A DNA stretch of 47,633 nt, taken from the NCBI GenBank assembly GCA_002170245.2, contig NHFN02000002.1, forward strand, positions 1 through 47,633, read 5' to 3'. The notes below the pieces were generated by a model. That model made no database searches. It worked only from the letters and a program-made list of their open reading frames with translations, and was not told where the DNA came from. Positions within the stretch are counted from its first letter, which is position 1. Every line of letters begins with the position of its first letter. This DNA is from Gammaproteobacteria bacterium TMED112. Its GTDB lineage: Bacteria; Pseudomonadota; Gammaproteobacteria; Magnimaribacterales; TMED112. Positions 7,032 through 16,634 of this stretch are shown in pieces. Position numbers and translations under genes: made by a program.

Positions 7032-7060
7032 AATTTAGTATTTTTAATTAAAATTGGCAA
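7032..7060 (-). promoter_or_regulatory. putative sigma70 promoter of glnII
   Basis: On the minus strand TTGCCA (7055-7060) and TAAATT (7032-7037) are 17 bases apart. They lie in the only sizeable gap between yqiA and glnII, upstream of the riboswitch, so the transcript would begin near 7025 with a leader of about 195 bases. Confidence 0.5.
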
Positions 7061-7066
7061 TTAGAA

Positions 7067-7642
7067 TTAAGAAAAATGCAAAAGAATTTGAGGGATTTTT
7101 TGTTCAAGCCCTTCAAAGCTATGAGAGCCTCCCTCATCTATGACAAATGTTGAGCCAGAAAAATATTTTTCGGCATATTTATAGTCCAGAGTTTCGTCAC
7201 CAGTCTGTAATAAGACTAAATATTTATCTGGAGAGGGATTTTCAACATAAATTTCTTCTAAGCTATCAACCCAATCTTGATCTATTAAATATTTTTCACC
7301 ATTATTAGGATTTTCATTCTCACCTCGATCATTTTCAAATATTTTGTAAGCCCAAACTGCTGGATTTATCATGGTTGCTTTTAAATTCAGGGTTTCAGCC
7401 AGAAAAACAGAATAATATCCTCCAAGTGAACTACCAATCAGATGCACATTATATTCGCGTTGTTTTTCAGAAATGAAATCTGTTAATTGTTTTATTACTT
7501 CTCTTGGATGATTTTTGAGAGTAATTGAGGCTGTTTCAAAAATATCGTGGTTTTTCAGTTCGTGTTTGATAAGTTTGGCTTTCCTTGCATTAGCATGCGA
7601 GTTCCAACCGTGGACATACAGAATTAAATCTCTTTTACTCAT
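7067..7642 (-). CDS. yqiA: YqiA-like alpha/beta-hydrolase (esterase)
   Basis: This is a small alpha/beta-hydrolase of the YqiA (UPF0227) family, 191 aa, whose E. coli member is an esterase with short-chain acyl activity. The catalytic triad is visible: Ser72 in GSSLGGYY, Asp149 in QTGDETLDY and His174 in GGSHSF. The N-terminal YVHGWNS forms the oxyanion region, and INPAVWAY with NENPNNGEKY match the family closely. It overlaps the end of the DUF1249 gene by 8 bases, keeping the yqiB-yqiA pairing seen in enterics. It is the last gene of the minus-strand ubiC operon. The physiological substrate is unknown. Confidence 0.93.
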   Translation of the reverse strand: MSKRDLILYVHGWNSHANARKAKLIKHELKNHDIFETASITLKNHPREVIKQLTDFISEKQREYNVHLIGSSLGGYYSVFLAETLNLKATMINPAVWAYKIFENDRGENENPNNGEKYLIDQDWVDSLEEIYVENPSPDKYLVLLQTGDETLDYKYAEKYFSGSTFVIDEGGSHSFEGLEQKIPQILLHFS

Positions 7643-8045
7643 AAAATCCGCCAGTGAGAATCATATCAAGAACTTCAGTGAAAAAACGATTTTGTTGGGA
7701 CTTTTCGTCCGACGATTTTGGTTGCTGTTCGAATTGAAATGGGAATTTGTTTGGAGCATATCCATTGAATGAAGCTACTTCTACTAATTCAACATCGTGG
7801 TAAATATTTGAGACAAAGTTAAAGGAGTGAAGGATTTTAGACTCTAAATTTGAAAACTCTAGGTAGAGCTCAGCTGTATGTTTTGAAACACTAGAATATT
7901 TAATATCTGCTATAAAATTTTTATTAGCATCGTTTTTTTTTAGTCTTTGTGAATTTTTTTTAAAATTAAACATTATTTTTTTTAAACGGAGGTAATTTGC
8001 AGAGCATACGGTTAAGTGATGATTTGTTTTTGTATATTCAGGCAT
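7635..8045 (-). CDS. yqiB: DUF1249 family protein (YqiB-like)
   Basis: From the ATG at 8045 the product has 136 residues. The middle and C-terminus match the DUF1249/YqiB family: the ELYLEF strand, IYHDVELVEVASF, and the tail with KSQQNRFFTEVLDMIL correspond to YqiB segments such as RLYHDAMVAEVC and EKHQINQFL. The frame is open to an upstream ATG, but 8045 gives the usual N-terminus (YLRLKKIM block) and an 8-base overlap with the gene before it. The family's function is not established. It is coupled to yqiA downstream. Confidence 0.85.
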   Translation of the reverse strand: MPEYTKTNHHLTVCSANYLRLKKIMFNFKKNSQRLKKNDANKNFIADIKYSSVSKHTAELYLEFSNLESKILHSFNFVSNIYHDVELVEVASFNGYAPNKFPFQFEQQPKSSDEKSQQNRFFTEVLDMILTGGFYE

Positions 8046-9126
8046 TTTTAAAAGGCAAATAGTCTTTTGATTGCTCAAAATGTTCTTTTATATGTTTTGA
8101 TTCAGTATCACAATAATCACTTATAGCCTCTCTAAATCGTTCATCGACTATCCAATGATAAGAAGTATTGATTATTGGTTCAAATCCTCTTTTTAGTTTA
8201 TGGTGGCCCTGTATGCCTGGATCAAATTCCTCACATTTATTCTTAATGGCAATTTCAATCCCTTGATAGTAACAACACTCAAAATGTAGGAAGTTTATGT
8301 GCTCTTTCGCACCCCAATATCTTCCATACAGCTTATCTTTTGACTGAAAAAATAATGATGCTGCAATCCTTTGGCCTTTTTTATGTGCAAAGACTATTAT
8401 TGGGTTTAGTTTTTCTAACTCTTCAAAGAACTGTGCAGTTAGATAAGGTCTTTGTCCTCTAACGGCATAAGTCATTGCATAAAACAAGTAAAACTCTTGC
8501 CAATCCTGATGGGTAATTTTAGTTACATACTCAAATTCGATATTTAGTTTTTTGATGTAGGCTCTTTCTTTTTTAATATTTTTTCTATGTCTTGAAGTGA
8601 GTTCAGATAAGAAGCTTTCAAAGTCCTCGTACGATCTATTTACCCATTTATAATTACAATCCAACCTTTCAATAAAATTATTTGATTGAAATATTTCTCT
8701 TTGAGTTTTATCAACATACAGTGCATGCAGTGAAGAATAATTTTGATCTTTAGTATGAGAAACTAAACTATTTAAGGCTTGAGAATTTGAGTTATGATCA
8801 GGCCCTATTATTCTTTTGCCATCAACAGGAGTAAAGGGGACACTCATTACTAGTTTTGGATAATAAGGCTGCCCATAACGAAAATAGGTGTTTGCCCATG
8901 CATAATCAAATACAAATTCACCCTGACTATTGAGTTTCTCATAAAAAGGAATTGATGAGCCATTTTCATGATTTAAGCATTTTGTTTTCCACCCAGAATC
9001 TGCATCAAGACAGTTTGTCTTCTCTAATGCATTTAGAAAGTCAAAAGAAGAAAATGGGTCTTCTGAAGGATAAGATTTAAATATTTCTTTTGCTGACTGA
9101 ATACTATTTTCAACTGAAAAATTCAT
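8038..9126 (-). CDS. FemAB/GNAT-like acyltransferase (peptidogalycan-type family)
   Basis: This 362-aa protein matches the FemAB-like GNAT family: SFDFLNALE near the N-terminus, FVFDYAWANTYFRYG, YYPKLVMSVPFTPV, the basic helix SRHRKNIKKERAY, and the late GAKEHINFLHFECCYYQGIE with FDPGIQGHHKLKRGF. These proteins are double-GNAT folds, often annotated as peptidogalycan biosynthesis proteins, and their substrates are unknown. No signal peptide or membrane segment is seen. It overlaps ubiA by 17 bases upstream and yqiB by 8 bases downstream, so all probably share one transcript. Confidence 0.85.
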   Translation of the reverse strand: MNFSVENSIQSAKEIFKSYPSEDPFSSFDFLNALEKTNCLDADSGWKTKCLNHENGSSIPFYEKLNSQGEFVFDYAWANTYFRYGQPYYPKLVMSVPFTPVDGKRIIGPDHNSNSQALNSLVSHTKDQNYSSLHALYVDKTQREIFQSNNFIERLDCNYKWVNRSYEDFESFLSELTSRHRKNIKKERAYIKKLNIEFEYVTKITHQDWQEFYLFYAMTYAVRGQRPYLTAQFFEELEKLNPIIVFAHKKGQRIAASLFFQSKDKLYGRYWGAKEHINFLHFECCYYQGIEIAIKNKCEEFDPGIQGHHKLKRGFEPIINTSYHWIVDERFREAISDYCDTESKHIKEHFEQSKDYLPFKNA

Positions 9127-9958
9127 TTTGATTTTCTATAAATATTAAAATTGCTAGCACTAACCCTATATGGCTATTAGCTTTGAATGCATCAAGGTTT
9201 TTGTTGGCTTTCGATAATTTATTCTGAAAATAAATTTGATATAGGAGGAATAGTACTCCTGCACCAAGAATCAAAGAAGAATTTTTCAACGCAAACACCA
9301 TAATAATTCCCACAAAGAGTAAAGAAAATAAAATAATTACTTTTTGTGAATCGTTTCCAAAGAAAATTGCTGATGAGTTTAGATTCAGTTTTCTGTCATC
9401 AGCTAGATCGCACAAAGCATAATATGTGTCATAAGCAATGATCCAAAAAATGCATCCTAAATATAAAAAAATTACCTCAAGGTTTATCGATGACTCTGCT
9501 ATGGAATAAGAAATTGGTAGAGATAATCCAAACGTTGCACCCAAAAATAATTGAGGTACTGCCAAAAAACGTTTCATTAAGGGATATACAATAATCATTG
9601 GTATAGCAAGATAACAAACTAACTTTATAGTGAATGAATTAGTTTGTAAGAGCAAAAATATACAGGAGCTTGCAAGCATTATTATAAAAACACTTGCCTC
9701 GAACAAAGACAGCTCTTTACTTGCTATTGGACGATTTTTTGTTCTTTCAACGTTTCTATCAAAATCTCTATCTAGAAAGTCGTTTATTGCGCATCCAATA
9801 GATCTTGTGAGAAACGAACCTAATACAACTATTGTAAAATTCTCAATATTAAAGCTATTTGATAAAAACAACCCCCATAAGCCTGGCCAGAGCAATAACC
9901 AGAAACCGATTGGGTTATTAAATCTTATAAGACTCAGATAAGCATTGATTTTAGTCAT
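9110..9958 (-). CDS. ubiA: 4-hydroxybenzoate polyprenyltransferase UbiA
   Basis: This integral membrane prenyltransferase attaches the polyprenyl tail to 4-hydroxybenzoate in ubiquinone synthesis. Both aspartate-rich motifs are present: NDFLDRDFD (59-67), followed by RNVERTKNRPIAS, and YDTYYALCDLADD (176-188). The N-terminal RFNNPIGFWLLLWPGLWGL is typical of the enzyme, and about eight or nine hydrophobic helices are evident. Its 282-aa length is normal. It lies right after ubiC with an 8-base overlap, so the first two committed steps of ubiquinone synthesis are co-transcribed. Confidence 0.96.
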   Translation of the reverse strand: MTKINAYLSLIRFNNPIGFWLLLWPGLWGLFLSNSFNIENFTIVVLGSFLTRSIGCAINDFLDRDFDRNVERTKNRPIASKELSLFEASVFIIMLASSCIFLLLQTNSFTIKLVCYLAIPMIIVYPLMKRFLAVPQLFLGATFGLSLPISYSIAESSINLEVIFLYLGCIFWIIAYDTYYALCDLADDRKLNLNSSAIFFGNDSQKVIILFSLLFVGIIMVFALKNSSLILGAGVLFLLYQIYFQNKLSKANKNLDAFKANSHIGLVLAILIFIENQNEFFS

Positions 9959-10427
9959 TAAATAAGAATACTTCTATCACAGAAAACTTTGAACCCGCAA
10001 AATCGTAAATACACTTTCTGCCTTGAAAATTTTGGTTATCTAAACTGTAAGTTGATACATAGGTTTCATGTTTTGAAATGCTTGAATCAGAGAACAAAAA
10101 CTTTCCTAAAGGTTCATCTCCTAATTTTTTAAACTTTGAAAATTTTTTAATAACATGATCGCTGAAAAATGTTTCGGCAAAAACAATATTTGAACTTCCA
10201 GTGAGAAAAATTTTTCTTAAGTTGCCGGATGTGTTGATTAAGTTAATTTCAGTGTCATTATGAGTACAAATTTCTTCAGAAATTACGTTTAAGACTATCT
10301 CCTGCTTTTCGTTATTAAGCCTTTTCATTAATGAATTATTTTCTTCCACCCAACTACTCATAGCTTTATTGAATAAATCATTATTTGATTTATAAAGTTG
10401 CCATTTAGTTTTTTGTTTTGGTGCCAT
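9951..10427 (-). CDS. ubiC: chorismate pyruvate-lyase UbiC
   Basis: UbiC converts chorismate to 4-hydroxybenzoate and pyruvate. The sequence is divergent and short (158 aa), but the family landmarks align: Arg71 in LRKIFL, the stretch IVFAETFF, the motif LGDEPLGKFLF with Leu107, and Glu152 in SVIEVFLF. Arg71, Leu107 and Glu152 correspond to active-site positions of the E. coli enzyme. Placement as the first gene before ubiA strongly supports the call. It diverges from the rubredoxin gene with a 48-base gap that must hold both promoters. Confidence 0.88.
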   Translation of the reverse strand: MAPKQKTKWQLYKSNNDLFNKAMSSWVEENNSLMKRLNNEKQEIVLNVISEEICTHNDTEINLINTSGNLRKIFLTGSSNIVFAETFFSDHVIKKFSKFKKLGDEPLGKFLFSDSSISKHETYVSTYSLDNQNFQGRKCIYDFAGSKFSVIEVFLFND

Positions 10428-10475
10428 AATTTAATGAGGATTGATTATAATACTTCAGGTAAGAAACTCATAAAA

Positions 10476-10646
10476 ATGAAATACAAAAAATGGGAATGCA
10501 TCGTCTGTGGTTGGATCTACGACGAAGAAAAAGGAAATCCAGAGGAAGGGATTGAGCCTGGCACGAGATGGGAAGATGTACCTGATGATTGGGTATGTCC
10601 TGAATGTGGTGTTGGGAAAGAAGATTTTGATATGATGGAAATATGA
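10476..10646 (+). CDS. rubA: rubredoxin
   Basis: This small one-iron electron carrier has 56 residues from the ATG at 10476. The four iron ligands are Cys8, Cys11, Cys41 and Cys44, in CIVCGWIYD and VCPECGVGKEDF; GTRWEDVPDDW between them is canonical. The frame extends further upstream, but that would add an unlikely N-terminus and run into the ubiC start. Its stop overlaps the next start codon (ATGA), so it is coupled to the symporter gene. The electron partner is unknown. Confidence 0.97.
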   Translation: MKYKKWECIVCGWIYDEEKGNPEEGIEPGTRWEDVPDDWVCPECGVGKEDFDMMEI

Positions 10647-11899
10647 ACGTTCTTTCACCACCTAAAAACCTAACAAAAAATGTATTGCTAGGTATGGCTG
10701 CAGGAGTAATTCTGGCATCTGCACTTTACTATAACCAAGATTTGATACCTACAGGACTTTACCTGGCTGTAGAAAAATATGTCTTTAATTTAGGGGGTCA
10801 AATCTTTAAGAATCTGTTAATGCTGGTTGTTGTTCCATTAGTTTTCTTTTCATTAGTGTCTGGGATTTCATCTTTATCGAATATGGTGAAGTTAGGCTCT
10901 ATCGCAACAAAAACTATTGGTCTTTATTTGATGACCACAGGAATTGCTGTGAGTATGGCTTTAATTTTTGGTTACATCTTTAATCTCTCTGGTTATGAAG
11001 GCGATGTTGAGGCATTCACACCTACTACTGGAGACTCAAGTCTTTATGGGACTGTGATGCGCATATTTCCAAATAATATTTTTGGTGCATTCGTTGAAAA
11101 TAATATGCTTGGCATAGTATTTATTAGCATACTTTTTGGTATTGCCCTTAATCTGACAGACGAACTAACAGGTGGCATGTCCAAAACCTTTGAAAAACTG
11201 AACACCGTTTTTTTAAAAATAGTCTTACTTATCATGAGTTTTGCTCCAGTTGGAGTATTTTGTTTAATGGGCAGCTATGTTATGGCTAAAGGCTTAAATG
11301 TGTTTGGTGATCTAGCTCAGTACGTTGCTCTATTAATATTTGTTTTAGCCTTTCACCTATTTTTCACCTATTCTTTAATACTTAAATTTTTTGCCAATTT
11401 AAATCCACTCGTCTTCTACAAAAAGATGAAAGACGTTGCACTTTTTGCATTTTCAACGTCTTCTAGTGCAGCCACTATACCAGTTACTCTAAAAACAGTA
11501 ACAGACGAGCTTGGTGTAAAAAAAGATGTGTCCGCTTTTGTTGTGCCCGTTGGAGCAACTATTAATATGGATGGAACTGCAATCATGCAAGGATTAGCAA
11601 CTATGTTCATTGCGAGCACAGTAGGGATTGATTTAACCTTAGTTCAATATGGCCAAATTGTCTTACTGGCTATAGTTACTTCAATAGGTACTGCAGCAGT
11701 GCCATCTGCTGGAACAGTAACATTAGCTTTAATACTCGGATCGCTCGGATTACCACTTGATGCCATAGGTTTAATACTTGCAGTTGATAGAATTTTAGAC
11801 ATGATTAGAACAGCAGTTAATGTTTGCGGAGATGCAGCTGTGTCATGTATAGTAGCTAAATCTGAAAATGAATTAGACGAAAAAATATTTAATAGGTAA
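10643..11899 (+). CDS. gltP: dicarboxylate/amino acid:cation symporter (glutamate/aspartate type)
   Basis: This is a DAACS-family inner-membrane symporter of 418 aa. Residues 273-280 (SSSAATIP) form the first hairpin, NMDGTA (308-313) the unwound cation and substrate site of TM7, and TM8 carries Asp386, Arg389, Asn393 and Asp397, which align with Asp394, Arg397, Asn401 and Asp405 of GltPh. The Arg indicates an acidic substrate such as glutamate, aspartate or a C4-dicarboxylate. It is coupled to rubredoxin by an ATGA overlap and lies six bases before the pyrophosphatase gene. Whether it is driven by H+ or Na+ cannot be read with certainty. Confidence 0.92.
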   Translation: MNVLSPPKNLTKNVLLGMAAGVILASALYYNQDLIPTGLYLAVEKYVFNLGGQIFKNLLMLVVVPLVFFSLVSGISSLSNMVKLGSIATKTIGLYLMTTGIAVSMALIFGYIFNLSGYEGDVEAFTPTTGDSSLYGTVMRIFPNNIFGAFVENNMLGIVFISILFGIALNLTDELTGGMSKTFEKLNTVFLKIVLLIMSFAPVGVFCLMGSYVMAKGLNVFGDLAQYVALLIFVLAFHLFFTYSLILKFFANLNPLVFYKKMKDVALFAFSTSSSAATIPVTLKTVTDELGVKKDVSAFVVPVGATINMDGTAIMQGLATMFIASTVGIDLTLVQYGQIVLLAIVTSIGTAAVPSAGTVTLALILGSLGLPLDAIGLILAVDRILDMIRTAVNVCGDAAVSCIVAKSENELDEKIFNR

Positions 11900-11905
11900 A
11901 AGATT

Positions 11906-13918
11906 ATGGAAAATTTTATTATTGGACCAATGACACCATGGGGGCCAGTTGCAACAGGCATTATTGGGTTAGTTTGTGCCTTTGTCTTGTATGGATTAAT
12001 CATGAAATATCCTGCAGGAAAAGGGACAGTTGTAAAAATAGGGGATCAAATACACCTTGGTGCAAAAGTCTTCATGATTACTGAGTATAAAATTCTTACT
12101 CCAGTAGTTATTGCACTCGTCATAGCATGCGGTCTATCTCCATTAGGATGGTATACAGCAACAGCAATCGCAGTTGGTGCTTTGTCTTCAGCAATCGCTG
12201 GTTTTATTGGTATGTATTCTGCTACCCAAGCAAATGTCAGAACAGCTACGGCTGCAGAAAATTCTGGTCAAGAACAAGCATTATCTATTTCATTTTTTGG
12301 CGGATCAATTATGGGCTTATGTGTTGCGTCTATGGGCTTAGTCGGTCTTGGCGGCCTGTACGTTTTTTTTAGTGGCGCTATAGAGGACCCAGATAAAATA
12401 GCAAAATCATTAGAAGGTTTTGGTGTAGGTGCATCAGCAGTAGCCCTATTCTCAAGAGTTGGCGGTGGCATCTTTACAAAAAGTGCTGATGTTGGTGCAG
12501 ATTTAGTAGGAAAAATTGAAGCTGGGATCCCGGAAGATGATCCAAGAAACCCGGGTGTTATAGCAGATAATGTTGGTGATAATGTTGGGGATATAGCTGG
12601 GATGGGCTCTGATATATTTGAGTCTTATTGTGGTGCGATGATTGCATCAATGGCTATTGCAGCATCTTATGGGAATACAGATCTAATGTTTTTGCCTTTA
12701 TGGCTTGCAGCAGCTGGCTTGTTCTGTTCTCTGCTAGGAATTCTCATTGTGAGAACACAAGTATCTAAGTCACCAGCTGTAGCTTTAAGATTTGGGACAT
12801 TCTTCTCACCAATTATATTTTTGGTTTTCGCAGGATTAAGTATTTATTATTCACCTAATATCGAAATGTCTGTGTTCTGGTCTGTGCTTACTGGTGCAGT
12901 TGGCGGAATCATTATTGGTCTTATAACAGAGTATTACACCGGCGGTGACACTGAAGATTCACCAGTAGGTAAAATTGCTAAGTCTGGTGAAACAGGACCA
13001 GCAACTGTAATGATTACTGGCCTTAGTGTTGGTATGCAGTCTGTTGTACTGCCGTTATTTGTTATTGCAGCCATCATTGGTATCTCAACTAGCTTAACTG
13101 GGCTTTATGGTGTAGGTATAGCTGCAGTAGGCATGCTTGCCACAGTAGGTATAACGATGGCTATTGACGCGTATGGTCCAGTTGCTGATAACGCTGGAGG
13201 AATAGCAGAAATGAGTGGTATGAAACCAGAAGTAAGGGAGATTACTGACTCTTTAGATGAGCTTGGAAATACAACTGCAGCAATTGGTAAAGGCTTTGCC
13301 ATCGGTGCAGCAGCGTTAGCTGCTCTGGCGATTATTGCAGCCTATATGATAGCTACAGGATTAGAATCACTTTCTCTAAATGATCCAAAAGTACTAATGG
13401 GCATGTTCATTGGTGGCACAATTCCATTTTTAGTTTCATCTATCACTATGACAGCAGTTGGAGATGCTGCGTTCGAAATGATTGAGGAAATCAGAAGACA
13501 ATTCAGAGAAATACCTGGACTACTTGAAGGTAAAGCAGAACCAGATAATGCAAAATGTGTTGATATCGCAACTAAAGCAGCACTCAACAAAATGCTTCTA
13601 CCTGGGGCAATTGCTATAGGCTCACCAGTTCTTGTAGGCTTTGCTTTAGGGCCCGTTGTGCTAGGAGGGATGCTTGCAGGCGCATTATTAGGATGTGTGC
13701 TTATGGCACTAATGATGGCTAATGCAGGTGGTGCATGGGATAACGCTAAGAAGTTTGTTGAGAAAGGAAACTTTGGCGGCAAAGGAACAGATACTCATTC
13801 AGCTACAGTAGTAGGTGATACGGTGGGCGATCCTTTCAAAGATACCTCAGGACCTGCAATGAATATTTTGATCAATGTTATGGCGATCGTCAGTTTAGTG
13901 ATAGCACCGTTACTGTAA
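11906..13918 (+). CDS. hppA: membrane-bound ion-translocating pyrophosphatase, K+-dependent type
   Basis: This pump couples pyrophosphate hydrolysis to H+ or Na+ export across the inner membrane. The 670-aa protein has about 16 hydrophobic helices. Signature motifs are [11 protein letters not shown] at 195-205, the acidic block [16 protein letters not shown] at 221-236, [12 protein letters not shown] at 421-432, and [14 protein letters not shown] near the C-terminus. The subtype residue after GNTT is Ala458; K+-independent enzymes have Lys there, so this should be the K+-dependent class, which includes both Na+ and H+ pumps. It ends the rubredoxin-symporter operon and is followed by a clear terminator. 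Confidence 0.96.
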   Translation: MENFIIGPMTPWGPVATGIIGLVCAFVLYGLIMKYPAGKGTVVKIGDQIHLGAKVFMITEYKILTPVVIALVIACGLSPLGWYTATAIAVGALSSAIAGFIGMYSATQANVRTATAAENSGQEQALSISFFGGSIMGLCVASMGLVGLGGLYVFFSGAIEDPDKIAKSLEGFGVGASAVALFSRVGGGIFTKSADVGADLVGKIEAGIPEDDPRNPGVIADNVGDNVGDIAGMGSDIFESYCGAMIASMAIAASYGNTDLMFLPLWLAAAGLFCSLLGILIVRTQVSKSPAVALRFGTFFSPIIFLVFAGLSIYYSPNIEMSVFWSVLTGAVGGIIIGLITEYYTGGDTEDSPVGKIAKSGETGPATVMITGLSVGMQSVVLPLFVIAAIIGISTSLTGLYGVGIAAVGMLATVGITMAIDAYGPVADNAGGIAEMSGMKPEVREITDSLDELGNTTAAIGKGFAIGAAALAALAIIAAYMIATGLESLSLNDPKVLMGMFIGGTIPFLVSSITMTAVGDAAFEMIEEIRRQFREIPGLLEGKAEPDNAKCVDIATKAALNKMLLPGAIAIGSPVLVGFALGPVVLGGMLAGALLGCVLMALMMANAGGAWDNAKKFVEKGNFGGKGTDTHSATVVGDTVGDPFKDTSGPAMNILINVMAIVSLVIAPLL

Positions 13919-13939
13919 GTTAAAATTTATAAAAAACTC

Positions 13940-13967
13940 AAAAGGTTGTTTAGTTCAGCCTTTTTTC
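13940..13967 (+). terminator. rho-independent terminator after hppA
   Basis: AAAAGGTTG and CAGCCTTTT form a nine-pair stem (one G-T pair) with a seven-base loop, and the T-tract runs on to position 13966. It begins about 20 bases after the hppA stop and closes the rubredoxin-symporter-pyrophosphatase operon. Confidence 0.85.
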
Positions 13968-14017
13968 TTATGCTTGAAACGTAAATTTTTTATACATACT
14001 ACATAAAGGGGGTTGAT

Positions 14018-14500
14018 ATGAAAAAAATACTTTTACTTTTATTACTAAGTTTTATTGCAAAACCTGATTATACTTCTTTCGGATTTGGAGTAGGAACTTC
14101 TGGAGATGTAGATACTATTGCAATTGGTTATGAGCAGGTTGATTCAAAATTCAGGTTCGTAACAGCTGGAGGCAGATCAGAGGTTTTTGATGTATCTTTT
14201 GGCGTTTATTCTGCTGGTCTTGATTATGCCTTTGGTAATTTTAACGAAGGTTCATTATATGCTGGATTAACTTATTCAAGAGTAGCAATTGGTGATGTAG
14301 CAGAATCAGATACACTCCTAGGCGTAGGTTATGGAAAACTATCTGGCGAAGGTCTAGACTATAATCTAGAAGTTGATTCAGAAGGAGATGTATCAACAAA
14401 TATCACACAATGGACCGAAGATGGTCTTGGTATAGGTGTAGGAGTTGTATTTACTGAATATGATGAAGCGATCACTCTTTCTCTTCAATATCAATTCTAA
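14018..14500 (+). CDS. small outer-membrane beta-barrel-like protein
   Basis: The 160-aa product begins with a short Sec-type signal (MKKILLLLLLSFIA). The rest is a series of alternating, glycine- and aromatic-rich strands (for example LDYAFGNFNEGSLYAGLTYS) ending in SLQYQF; a C-terminal phenylalanine is typical of outer-membrane beta-barrels recognised by BamA. The length would suit an eight-stranded barrel. A strong ribosome site (GGGGG) precedes the ATG. It is a single-gene unit bounded by terminators on both sides. No specific family is recognised. Confidence 0.7.
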   Translation: MKKILLLLLLSFIAKPDYTSFGFGVGTSGDVDTIAIGYEQVDSKFRFVTAGGRSEVFDVSFGVYSAGLDYAFGNFNEGSLYAGLTYSRVAIGDVAESDTLLGVGYGKLSGEGLDYNLEVDSEGDVSTNITQWTEDGLGIGVGVVFTEYDEAITLSLQYQF

Positions 14501-14520
14501 TAAGCATTGTCTATAAAGTT

Positions 14521-14547
14521 AAGGCTGCCTAAGGGCAGTCTTTTTTT
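14521..14547. terminator. rho-independent terminator between the beta-barrel gene and recG
   Basis: AAGGCTGCC (14521-14529) pairs with GGCAGTCTT (14534-14542) around a TAAG loop, followed by a T-run to 14547. On the minus strand the stem is followed by AACTTT, so it could also serve recG, whose stop codon lies right at its edge. Confidence 0.85.
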
Positions 14548-16603
14548 AAACATCTGAAAGTTCTAGGTGAGCTGGGAACCATCTCTCAACAATTTTTCGT
14601 TGCTGCTCAGCAGGTAGTTTTACAACTTCTTGAGCAAGTCTTTCAGCTTCATCTTGTAATGTCTCATCGGCAAGTAAGTCAAAAAAAGTAAAACTCGGCT
14701 GGCCTGTTTGCGATAGTCCTAGAATATCACCAGGACCTCTTAATTTAAGATCTTCTTCAGCAATCACAAATCCATCATTTGTCTCAGTAATAATCTGCAG
14801 GCGCTTTTCAGCTAACTCTGTAAGAGAATCACTATGCATTAAAATACAGAAGCTTTCTTTCTCTCCACGACCTACTCTCCCTCTTAGTTGATGTAGTTGT
14901 GCAAGCCCAAAGCGCTCCGAGTTCTCAATCACCATAATATTTGCATCTGGCACATCAATACCAACCTCAATTACTGTTGTCGCCAGCAGAATTTTCGTCT
15001 TTTTCTCCTTAAAGTCAGATAATATTCTTTGTTTATCTGTGTCCTTCATTTTGCCGTGAATTATTTCGTATTCTTTAGAATTAAATTCTTTCTTTAAGAT
15101 TTTCTCTAGGTCTTCAATACCGATGAGTTCACTTTCGCTTTCATCTATGAGAGGACAGACCCAATAAACTTGCGAATTTTTACTAATTGCACTTTTTATT
15201 CTATTGATCAAAGCATCTCTTCTATTATTCTGTAGTGTTGTAGTCACTACTGGTGTTCTATTGGGCGGCAGCGATTTAATTGTTGATATATCTAAACCTG
15301 ATAAAACTCCCATGGCCATAGTTCTTGGTATTGGTGTTGCAGACAACAGCAATTGATGCGGATAATCTTCTGCTTTTTCTTTAAGCTTTAGTCTTTGACT
15401 TACGCCAAACCTATGTTGCTCATCATAGATAACTAGAGATAAATCTTTATAAGTGACACCTTCTTGGAAAACAGCATGGGTGCCAATAATTATTTTTGTT
15501 TTACCTTCAGCAATATTCTCATAAATTAATCTTTTTTCTTTGGCAGGAATTTTAGAAGTAAGCAATTTAACCTCTTCTTCACCAAACCACTCAACAAAAT
15601 TCTGATAATGTTGATTAGCCAAAATAGTAGTTGGTGCAAGGATAGCAACTTGTTTTTTGTCTTCTACAACATGGGCTGCAACTAAACCTGCAACAATTGT
15701 CTTGCCTGATCCTACATCACCTTGGAGAAGCCTTAACATGGGGGTTTGAGTAGCTATATCAGCACTTATTTCTTCATAAGCTGAGACCTGATCATTTGTT
15801 AATTTGAAGGCTAAACTTGAATTAATAGTTTTTGCCAATCTATCGTTTTGGAAAGTGCTAGTTATTCTATTTTTATTTTGTTCTCTAATGGATAAATAAC
15901 TAATTTTGTTTGCAACCATTTCTTCAAGACCTATCCTCTTTCTAGCTTCTGAGCTGCCTCCAACAAGAAATTCTTCTATATTACTTTTTGGGTCAGGAGA
16001 ATGAATATTTACAATTGACTCATTTAGACTTGAAAAATTATGTGGAGGCAGTAAGTCAGAAACTTCAATTTTCTCAAGTTTGATTAATTCAATAGCTTCT
16101 GAGATTAGTTTTCTCATTTTTTGATGAGTAATACCTTTGGTTAAGGGATATTTTGCAAGGATCTGTGGTTTGAATTCATTGTCTTTTACAATTTCGTATT
16201 CAGGATGAACAGTTTCAAGACCGTATCGACCTAAGCGAGATGAGCCAGAGACTTGTATTAATGTTCCTTCTTTAAAGATATTCCTTAATCCAGGAAAATA
16301 GTAAAAGAATCTTAAATATAAATGTCCCGTATTATCTTTAATCTTTACTAAAAGCATTTTTCTGGGCACAAAAGTTTGTGAAACTTTTTCTATGACACCT
16401 TGCACGACAAAATCTTGGTTTGGCTCTAGTTCAGCAATTTTTTTCAGAGTTGTTCTGTCTTGATAACCAATAGGAAAATGAAAAAGTAAATCCTCGATAG
16501 TTATAATTCCAAGTTTAGATAACGTAGATGATAATTTCTCACCTACGCCTTTAATCGTTGAAACTAATAAAGCAGAGGCTTCAATCTTTTGATCTGAGGA
16601 CAT
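14546..16603 (-). CDS. recG: ATP-dependent DNA helicase RecG
   Basis: RecG remodels stalled replication forks and branch-migrates Holliday junctions. The 685-aa protein has the N-terminal wedge/OB domain (roughly 60-160, with FPIGYQDRT), Walker A LQGDVGSGKT near 288-297, the DEQH box in IYDEQHRFG near 390, SATPIPRT, and the helicase C domain with TTVIEVGIDVPDAN and QLRGRVGRG. Length is close to the 693-aa E. coli enzyme. It diverges from the NAD(P)-binding protein gene with a 31-base gap. Confidence 0.97.
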   Translation of the reverse strand: MSSDQKIEASALLVSTIKGVGEKLSSTLSKLGIITIEDLLFHFPIGYQDRTTLKKIAELEPNQDFVVQGVIEKVSQTFVPRKMLLVKIKDNTGHLYLRFFYYFPGLRNIFKEGTLIQVSGSSRLGRYGLETVHPEYEIVKDNEFKPQILAKYPLTKGITHQKMRKLISEAIELIKLEKIEVSDLLPPHNFSSLNESIVNIHSPDPKSNIEEFLVGGSSEARKRIGLEEMVANKISYLSIREQNKNRITSTFQNDRLAKTINSSLAFKLTNDQVSAYEEISADIATQTPMLRLLQGDVGSGKTIVAGLVAAHVVEDKKQVAILAPTTILANQHYQNFVEWFGEEEVKLLTSKIPAKEKRLIYENIAEGKTKIIIGTHAVFQEGVTYKDLSLVIYDEQHRFGVSQRLKLKEKAEDYPHQLLLSATPIPRTMAMGVLSGLDISTIKSLPPNRTPVVTTTLQNNRRDALINRIKSAISKNSQVYWVCPLIDESESELIGIEDLEKILKKEFNSKEYEIIHGKMKDTDKQRILSDFKEKKTKILLATTVIEVGIDVPDANIMVIENSERFGLAQLHQLRGRVGRGEKESFCILMHSDSLTELAEKRLQIITETNDGFVIAEEDLKLRGPGDILGLSQTGQPSFTFFDLLADETLQDEAERLAQEVVKLPAEQQRKIVERWFPAHLELSDV

Positions 16604-16634
16604 ATGTATTTATTATTATGTTTTCAAGGAAAAA

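Noticed and set aside
13342-13782. Long open frame on the minus strand inside hppA
   Set aside because: It mirrors the codon bias of the true gene, has no ribosome site, and its peptide is a low-complexity Pro/Ala/Ser product.
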